Positions 7,075 to 10,659 of a DNA stretch of 10,659 nt are shown here, one piece after another. The notes under the pieces are model-generated. The model searched no databases and was not told where the DNA came from. It was given only the letters and a program-made list of their open reading frames with translations. Within the stretch, counting starts at the first letter, position 1; each line of letters begins with the position of its first letter. The position numbers and the translations under genes were made by a program. Where the stretch lies: assembly GCA_017883495.1 (NCBI GenBank), contig JADGNL010000089.1:1-10659 (forward strand). The letters are read 5' to 3'. The stretch is from Methanomicrobiales archaeon. GTDB lineage: Archaea > Halobacteriota > Methanomicrobia > Methanomicrobiales > Methanospirillaceae.

Positions 7075-7526
7075 ACGAGGGAGTCTGCCGCCTCGGTGCG
7101 TGGTCCGTGCGGGTCGTCTGGGAGGGCGACATTGTCCACGCGGTCGAGTTCTGCGACCTTTCTCCCCGTGGCGAGGTGCCTGCGCCGATCTCCGCGTACT
7201 GCCGGGGGGAACAGACCGATCTCTCGCCTCTCCGCTCCGCGGCTCTCGAACGGCCCGGGAAGGCCGCCGCAATTTATCACGAGGTCTGCGCGATCCCGTA
7301 CGGCATAACCACGAGTTACGGGACGATCGCCCGGCTCGCCGGGACCTCTGCCCGGGCCGTCGGCCAGGTTATGCGCCGCAATCCGACGCCGCTCGTGATC
7401 CCGTGCCACCGGGTGATCGGCGCCGACGGCTCGATTCGCGGCTTTTCCCCTTCGATCGCGATCAAGGAGCACCTGCTCGCGATGGAGCGCGGACGAAGCG
7501 TTAAGCGGTCCGGCGCGGAACTCTAG
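7065..7526 (+). CDS. ogt: Methylated-DNA--[protein]-cysteine S-methyltransferase (O6-alkylguanine alkyltransferase)
   Basis: Suicide repair protein that transfers alkyl groups from O6-alkylguanine to its own cysteine. It has 153 residues: a short divergent N-terminal part, then the conserved DNA-binding/active-site domain. The domain shows IPYGITTSYGTIA (77-89), ARAVGQVMRRNP (97-108) with the helix-turn-helix and Asn hinge, and the acceptor motif IPCHRVIG with Cys114. The acceptor cysteine is intact, so this is an active-type enzyme rather than an alkyltransferase-like protein, in which it is replaced. The start overlaps the helicase by 10 nt. GGGAGGCGAT (7049-7058), a near-perfect ribosome-binding site inside the helicase gene, fixes the ATG at 7065. 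The coupling suggests the helicase and alkyltransferase are co-produced. panE follows after 6 nt. Confidence 0.95.
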   Translation: MALNEGVCRLGAWSVRVVWEGDIVHAVEFCDLSPRGEVPAPISAYCRGEQTDLSPLRSAALERPGKAAAIYHEVCAIPYGITTSYGTIARLAGTSARAVGQVMRRNPTPLVIPCHRVIGADGSIRGFSPSIAIKEHLLAMERGRSVKRSGAEL

Positions 7527-7532
7527 GGAACC

Positions 7533-8450
7533 ATGAGGATTGCAGTGCTCGGCGCCGGAGCGGTCGGGCTCTCGATCGCGGCCCGGCTCTCACGGGTCGC
7601 CGATGTGGTCGCGGTCACGCGCGAACGTTATGTCGCGGCCATCCGGCAGGAGGGCTTTCGCATTACCGGCCGGTGGGGAGACGGGGTCTACAACCTCGCC
7701 GTTGCGACGAGCCTCGGCCCCGACGAGGAGTTCGACTACGTCTTCATCACGGCGAAGTCGGTCGATACTGCCGCCGTCTGCCGTGATTTCGCGCCCATCC
7801 TCGCCCGCGCGGAGGCCGTGAGCCTCCAGAACGGGATCGGGAACGAGGAGATCATTGCCGAATATGCCGATCGGGTGATCGGCGGCATGATCATCACCGG
7901 TTTCGAGTGGCGGAGCGCGAGCGCAGTCCACGTCTCGGTCGAGGGGGGGTCGATGAAGCTCGGCCGGTTTCCGGGGGGAATGGATTCGGCCGTCGAGGCG
8001 CTCGTCGACCTGGTCCGGAAAGCCGGGATCCCGGTCGAGGGAACGGCCTCGATCCGGACCGAGATCTGGGGCAAGACCATGTACAACTGCGCCCTCAACC
8101 CGCTCGGGGCGCTCATGAACGTCCCGTACGGCCGCCTCGCCGAGCCTCATGCATGGGTGATCATCGAGGCGATTGTGGCCGAAGTCTACGCAGTCGCACG
8201 TGCCGAAGGGGTCGCGCTCGCCTGGCCGGACCCGGCATCTTATCTCGCATTCCTCGCCTCAACGCAGCTGCCGAGCACAGCCGGCCATCACTCGTCGATG
8301 CTTCAGGACCTTTCGCGCGGCCGGCGAACCGAGATCGATTTTTTGAACGGCGCGATCGCCGCTATCGGCGCCCGGCACGGGGTTTCCGCACCGGTCAACG
8401 CCTGCGTCGCCGACCTGGTCCGGTTCCGTGAAGCCCTGACGGAAGGGTGA
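7533..8450 (+). CDS. panE: 2-dehydropantoate 2-reductase (ketopantoate reductase)
   Basis: Reduces ketopantoate to pantoate with NAD(P)H, a step toward coenzyme A; archaea then use pantoate kinase and phosphopantothenate synthetase. It has 305 residues, the usual length. The N-terminus is a Rossmann fold with GAGAVG (7-12). The family's LQNGIGNEE follows at about 98-106, then IWGKTMYNCALNPLGAL (179-195) with the presumed catalytic lysine. Near the C-terminus comes RRTEIDFLNGAI (262-273), with the glutamate that contacts substrate. Lengths and motif order match PanE closely. It follows ogt by 6 nt, with AGGGAA as ribosome-binding site, and precedes mobA by 4 nt, so the three are probably co-transcribed. 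PanE-like proteins sometimes act on other 2-oxo acids, but the full motif set favours the pantoate role. Confidence 0.93.
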   Translation: MRIAVLGAGAVGLSIAARLSRVADVVAVTRERYVAAIRQEGFRITGRWGDGVYNLAVATSLGPDEEFDYVFITAKSVDTAAVCRDFAPILARAEAVSLQNGIGNEEIIAEYADRVIGGMIITGFEWRSASAVHVSVEGGSMKLGRFPGGMDSAVEALVDLVRKAGIPVEGTASIRTEIWGKTMYNCALNPLGALMNVPYGRLAEPHAWVIIEAIVAEVYAVARAEGVALAWPDPASYLAFLASTQLPSTAGHHSSMLQDLSRGRRTEIDFLNGAIAAIGARHGVSAPVNACVADLVRFREALTEG

Positions 8451-8454
8451 GAGC

Positions 8455-9051
8455 GTGCAACGGTCGGCAATCATCCTGGTCGGGGGAGATGCGACCCGCG
8501 CCGGGGGACGCGAGAAGTACTTCTTTCCACTGCGGGGCAAGACCTTCCTCGACCGGTTGATCGGAGCCCTTTCGCCGATCGCGGATGAGGTCCTGCTTGT
8601 CGCCCGTGACGAGATCCAGTGCGCGCGGTTCGAGAAGTACCCGTCGGTCAGGTGCACCGTCGACCGGCGCCGGGGCCTCGGCCCCATCGGCGGGCTCCAC
8701 GCCGGGGCGCTCGCTGCCTCGGGTGAGGCTCTCTTCGTCGTCGCCTGCGATATGCCCTGCGTCAACCCCCGCGTCGTCTCCCGCCTCTTTTGCCTCCTGG
8801 ACGACCACGAGGCCGTGATCCCGTGCTGGCGGCCCGGAATGTTCGAGCCACTCCACGCGGTCTATGCCCGTAGCGCGGTTCGCCGGTATCTCGAGAATCA
8901 CGACGACCTCTCGCTCCGGGCGATGGTCCGGGCCCTCGACTGCCGGTTCGTCCCTGTTGAGACTCTGCGCGACGTCGACCCCGACCTCAGGACCTTCACG
9001 AACATCAATCGGGTCGACGATCTCGCGCGGATCGGGGAAGACTTCGACTGA
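8455..9051 (+). CDS. mobA: MobA-like molybdenum cofactor guanylyltransferase
   Basis: Nucleotidyltransferase of the MobA type, expected to join GMP to molybdopterin to form the dinucleotide cofactor used by formate and formylmethanofuran dehydrogenases. It has 198 residues, typical of MobA. The start is GTG (8455), supported by GGGTGA that overlaps the panE stop codon. Motifs: an N-terminal nucleotide-binding loop ILVGGDATRAGGREKYFFPL (7-26) with Lys21; GPIGGLHAG (76-84); the metal-binding VACDMP (96-101); and FTNINRVDDL (181-190), as in MobA. The loop departs from the textbook GGxSxRMGxDK form, so a related nucleotidyltransferase with another acceptor is possible. It is last of the five-gene plus-strand run; a 150-nt regulatory gap follows. 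Confidence 0.85.
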   Translation: MQRSAIILVGGDATRAGGREKYFFPLRGKTFLDRLIGALSPIADEVLLVARDEIQCARFEKYPSVRCTVDRRRGLGPIGGLHAGALAASGEALFVVACDMPCVNPRVVSRLFCLLDDHEAVIPCWRPGMFEPLHAVYARSAVRRYLENHDDLSLRAMVRALDCRFVPVETLRDVDPDLRTFTNINRVDDLARIGEDFD

Positions 9052-9070
9052 TCCAAACGCCGTCCGCCCC

Positions 9071-9080
9071 GCGTTTTTCC
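9071..9080 (+). terminator. Possible T-tract terminator after mobA
   Basis: Five T residues (9074-9078) after a GC-rich stretch, 23 nt past the mobA stop, may end the upstream transcript. There is no clear hairpin. In archaea a short T run can suffice, but this one is at the lower limit of length. Confidence 0.25.
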
Positions 9081-9115
9081 TCCTTCGACATGGCTCGGGT
9101 GATTTAGACCGATCA

Positions 9116-9123
9116 GTTTATGT
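9116..9123 (+). promoter_or_regulatory. Candidate TATA box of the second ECF operon
   Basis: GTTTATGT lies in the only A/T-rich part of the 150-nt gap. Used as a TATA box it would put transcription start near 9144, inside the adjoining palindrome. ACATAATTG (9134-9142), inside the palindrome itself, is an alternative that would put the start near 9163. Either way the palindrome would cover core promoter elements. Confidence 0.35.
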
Positions 9124-9151
9124 CTACAATGAACATAATTGTTCATTGTAG
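9124..9151. promoter_or_regulatory. Perfect 12-bp inverted repeat, probable repressor operator
   Basis: CTACAATGAACA (9124-9135) and TGTTCATTGTAG (9140-9151) are exact reverse complements separated by TAAT. The 28-bp element is A/T-rich against a GC-rich background and lies about 50 nt upstream of the ECF S-component start, overlapping the likely promoter. This position and symmetry fit a dimeric repressor. The inner hexamers TGAACA and TGTTCA start 10 bp apart, one helical turn. A stem-loop in RNA is possible, but the lack of a T tract argues against a terminator. The regulator is unidentified. Confidence 0.7.
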
Positions 9152-9160
9152 TATCATCAC

Positions 9161-9181
9161 GTCCGCCAGTGTGGTGCGGAC
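9161..9181 (+). promoter_or_regulatory. Leader hairpin upstream of the ECF S-component gene
   Basis: GTCCGC (9161-9166) and GCGGAC (9176-9181) pair perfectly across a 9-nt loop. The hairpin would lie in the 5' untranslated leader, ending 20 nt before the ATG and just before an AGGAAG ribosome-binding site (9187-9192). It may protect the mRNA or affect translation, or may be chance in GC-rich DNA. Confidence 0.35.
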
Positions 9182-9201
9182 ATTCCAGGAAGTGTCATCT
9201 C

Positions 9202-9753
9202 ATGAAATCACGTGATATTGCCATCGTCGGCATTCTGCTCGCCATCGGCGCCATCGTCCGGTACCTCTCGCTGATCATCCCCGGCCCGATCGTGGCGAAT
9301 CTGGTGATCGCGTTCTACTGTCTGGCGATACTGCTCGTGCTCCCGACCCTCACCGAAGCGATCGGGATCGGCTTCGTCGCCGGCATCGTCTCGGCCCTGA
9401 TCAGTCATTCGGTCTTTCCGCCGGGCAACCTGATCTCGGAGCCGATCGGTGCGGTCGTCTGCCTGCTCGTTTATCGGGTCCTGAAAGGCCGCGTTCCCGG
9501 ATCGGAAGCAGTCACGACCTTCGTCGCGACCGTCGCCTCGGGCTCGGTCTTCGTGCTGATCTCGCTCGTGGCTGTCGCGCCGACGATCCTCTCGAAGTAC
9601 GCGACCCTCGGCGCCTACGCCGTGGTCGTCGTTCCGATTGTCCTGACGGCCGCCATCGCCAACGCGGTGATTGCCCAGGTCATCTACATGCCGGCGGCGC
9701 GCGCGGTCCTGCGGGACCGCCCCGCTCTGCAACCGCTGCCGGAGAGTGCATGA
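9202..9753 (+). CDS. ECF transporter S-component-like membrane protein, TrpP-like, substrate unknown
   Basis: A 183-residue hydrophobic protein with about five or six membrane segments (roughly 5-25, 30-50, 53-72, 83-96, 103-127, 137-163), the size and shape of an ECF substrate-binding S-component. The stop overlaps the start of a dual ATPase gene as ATGA, as expected for an ECF operon. Two features recall the TrpP (tryptophan transporter-like) family: the MKSRDIAIVGILLAIGAIVR N-terminus, and GIVSAL followed by FPPGNLISEPIG (about 74-85), resembling the SAL...FPGGQI segment. That comparison is from memory and does not prove the substrate. The ATG at 9202 is preferred over a TTG at 9139, because it has AGGAAG upstream and the TTG lies inside the palindrome. 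Not homologous at sight to CbiM. Confidence 0.8.
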   Translation: MKSRDIAIVGILLAIGAIVRYLSLIIPGPIVANLVIAFYCLAILLVLPTLTEAIGIGFVAGIVSALISHSVFPPGNLISEPIGAVVCLLVYRVLKGRVPGSEAVTTFVATVASGSVFVLISLVAVAPTILSKYATLGAYAVVVVPIVLTAAIANAVIAQVIYMPAARAVLRDRPALQPLPESA

Positions 9754-10659
9754 TCGCGCTCGAACATTACTCGTACGCCTATCCCTCCCGCTCCGAGCGG
9801 GCGCTCGACGACGTCTCCCTTCATGTAAAGCAGGGGGAGGTCGTGCTTGTGACCGGTCCCACTGGCGCGGGCAAGACCACGCTCTGCCTCGCGGCAGCGG
9901 GCATCCTCCACCACGACTACGGCGGTGCCTCCGCCGGCCGAGTCACGTTGATGGGCCGGGATATCGGCGAGTTCGACGGGCTCGCCGAGATCGGCCGACA
10001 CGTCGGGGTCGTCTTCGACGATCCCGACGCCCAGCTGATCTTCACGACCGTCGAAGAGGAGATCGCCTCGGGCCTCGAGGGCCTGCCCCTCCCGCGGGAG
10101 ACACTGCTCGCAGAGATGGAGCGGATTCTCGATATGACCGCGACGGCCGATCTCCGCGATCGTGCCCCGCACACGCTCTCGGGAGGCCAGAAGCAGCGGG
10201 TCGCGCTTGCCGCGACCCTCGCGCTGGGCACGGAGGTCCTGATCCTTGACGAACCGACCTCGGAGCTGGACGAGGAGGGGACACAGATGCTCTTCCGGAT
10301 CATCGAGCGGCTCAGAGGGGAGGGGACGACTGTGCTGATCGTCGAGCACAAGCTCGATGCGCTCTTCGCGCTCGCGGACCGGATGGTCTTTCTCGAGCAC
10401 GGCCGCATCCTTGCCGAAGGAGCGCCCGAGGAGCTCCTGCGGGACGAGCGGGTCCGCGCCGTGCTCCACGCAGAGCCTCCTGCGACGTCCTTTCCACGGG
10501 AAGGGCATCGCAAAGTCCCGGCGACCATCCTGCCGATCGTTCGTATCGAGGGACTCGTCCACTCCTACGATGGAGTCGAAGCCCTTCGAGGACTCGACCT
10601 TGCTATCCGGCCGGGTGAGTTCGTGGCCGTGATCGGCGACAACGGCTCGGGCAAGACCA
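9750..10659 (+). CDS. Tandem ABC ATPase of a second ECF transporter (3' end cut by window)
   Basis: Energy-coupling ATPase with two ABC domains fused in one chain, of which 303 residues are visible. Domain 1 has Walker A GPTGAGKTT (36-44), signature LSGGQ (143-147), Walker B VLILDEP (163-169) and H-loop His200. The Q-loop position, where CbiO/EcfA proteins have VFQNP, reads VFDDPDAQ with Asp90. Domain 2 begins around residue 264 (VRIEGLVHSYDGVEALRG) and reaches its Walker A GDNGSGKT at 296-303, where the window stops. The start overlaps the S-component stop (ATGA), with GGAG (9741-9744) upstream. A T-component gene is expected further right but is not visible. Full-length tandem EcfA proteins run to about 500 residues or more, so close to half is missing here. 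Confidence 0.92.
   Translation, partial: MIALEHYSYAYPSRSERALDDVSLHVKQGEVVLVTGPTGAGKTTLCLAAAGILHHDYGGASAGRVTLMGRDIGEFDGLAEIGRHVGVVFDDPDAQLIFTTVEEEIASGLEGLPLPRETLLAEMERILDMTATADLRDRAPHTLSGGQKQRVALAATLALGTEVLILDEPTSELDEEGTQMLFRIIERLRGEGTTVLIVEHKLDALFALADRMVFLEHGRILAEGAPEELLRDERVRAVLHAEPPATSFPREGHRKVPATILPIVRIEGLVHSYDGVEALRGLDLAIRPGEFVAVIGDNGSGKT

Noticed and set aside
7065..7526. Alkyltransferase-like protein lacking activity
   Set aside because: The acceptor cysteine in PCHRV is present at residue 114, so the active enzyme is the better call.
9124..9151. Palindrome as an intrinsic terminator for mobA
   Set aside because: The stem is A/T-rich and is not followed by a T tract, and it lies over 70 nt past the mobA stop next to a promoter-like box. 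An operator explains it better.
9139..9201. TTG start extending the S-component by 21 residues
   Set aside because: The extension lies within the palindrome and leader hairpin, has no hydrophobic or conserved character, and a better ATG with AGGAAG upstream exists at 9202.
1..10659. CRISPR array, insertion sequence, tRNA or defence island
   Set aside because: No regularly spaced repeats, transposase motifs, tRNA-like folds or defence-type genes were seen. The genes are mostly core metabolism, repair and transport with uniform composition.

Overview
The window looks like chromosomal DNA of a high-GC methanogenic archaeon, most likely of the order Methanomicrobiales. This is inferred from gene content and signals, since no rRNA is present. 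The pointers are an archaeal-type XPD/DinG iron-sulfur helicase, an AF0577-type radical SAM/SPASM enzyme, a cbiMNQO metal importer, A/T-rich archaeal promoter islands in otherwise GC-rich DNA, and a mix of leaderless-looking and Shine-Dalgarno starts matching a GGAGGTGATC-type consensus.

Layout. (1) Positions 1-2385, minus strand: a compact cbiM-cbiN-cbiQ-cbiO operon for Co(II)/Ni(II) uptake; cbiO runs off the left edge. (2) Positions 2386-2472: the cbi promoter, overlapping the probable purB terminator. (3) Positions 2473-3813, minus strand: purB, adenylosuccinate lyase, probably leaderless. (4) Positions 3814-3903: an A/T-rich island that probably serves as a promoter in both directions. 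(5) Positions 3904-9051, plus strand: five closely spaced genes, namely a radical SAM/SPASM enzyme, an XPD-like helicase, O6-alkylguanine-DNA alkyltransferase (ogt), ketopantoate reductase (panE) and a MobA-like nucleotidyltransferase. (6) Positions 9052-9201: a regulatory region with a perfect 12-bp-arm inverted repeat and a leader hairpin. (7) Positions 9202-10659, plus strand: a second ECF-type importer, with a membrane S-component-like protein and a tandem ABC ATPase that runs off the right edge.

How the genes work together. The two ends each encode an energy-coupling-factor (group II ABC) importer. The left one is dedicated to cobalt or nickel, which methanogens need for corrinoids and F430. 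The right one has no identified substrate and appears to be under its own operator. The central plus-strand genes look like a maintenance and cofactor cluster: DNA repair (helicase and alkyltransferase, whose genes overlap by 10 nt), coenzyme A precursor synthesis (panE) and molybdopterin dinucleotide formation (mobA). The radical SAM gene is the one whose substrate cannot be named.

Most of the window is ordinary core archaeal gene content. The best leads are the palindrome controlling the orphan ECF system, the substituted Q-loop in its first ATPase domain, the helicase-alkyltransferase translational coupling with an enlarged Fe-S region, and the peptide-modifying-type radical SAM enzyme without a visible precursor peptide. 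No tRNA, rRNA, CRISPR array, insertion sequence or phage gene was recognised, and no gap between genes exceeds 150 nt.
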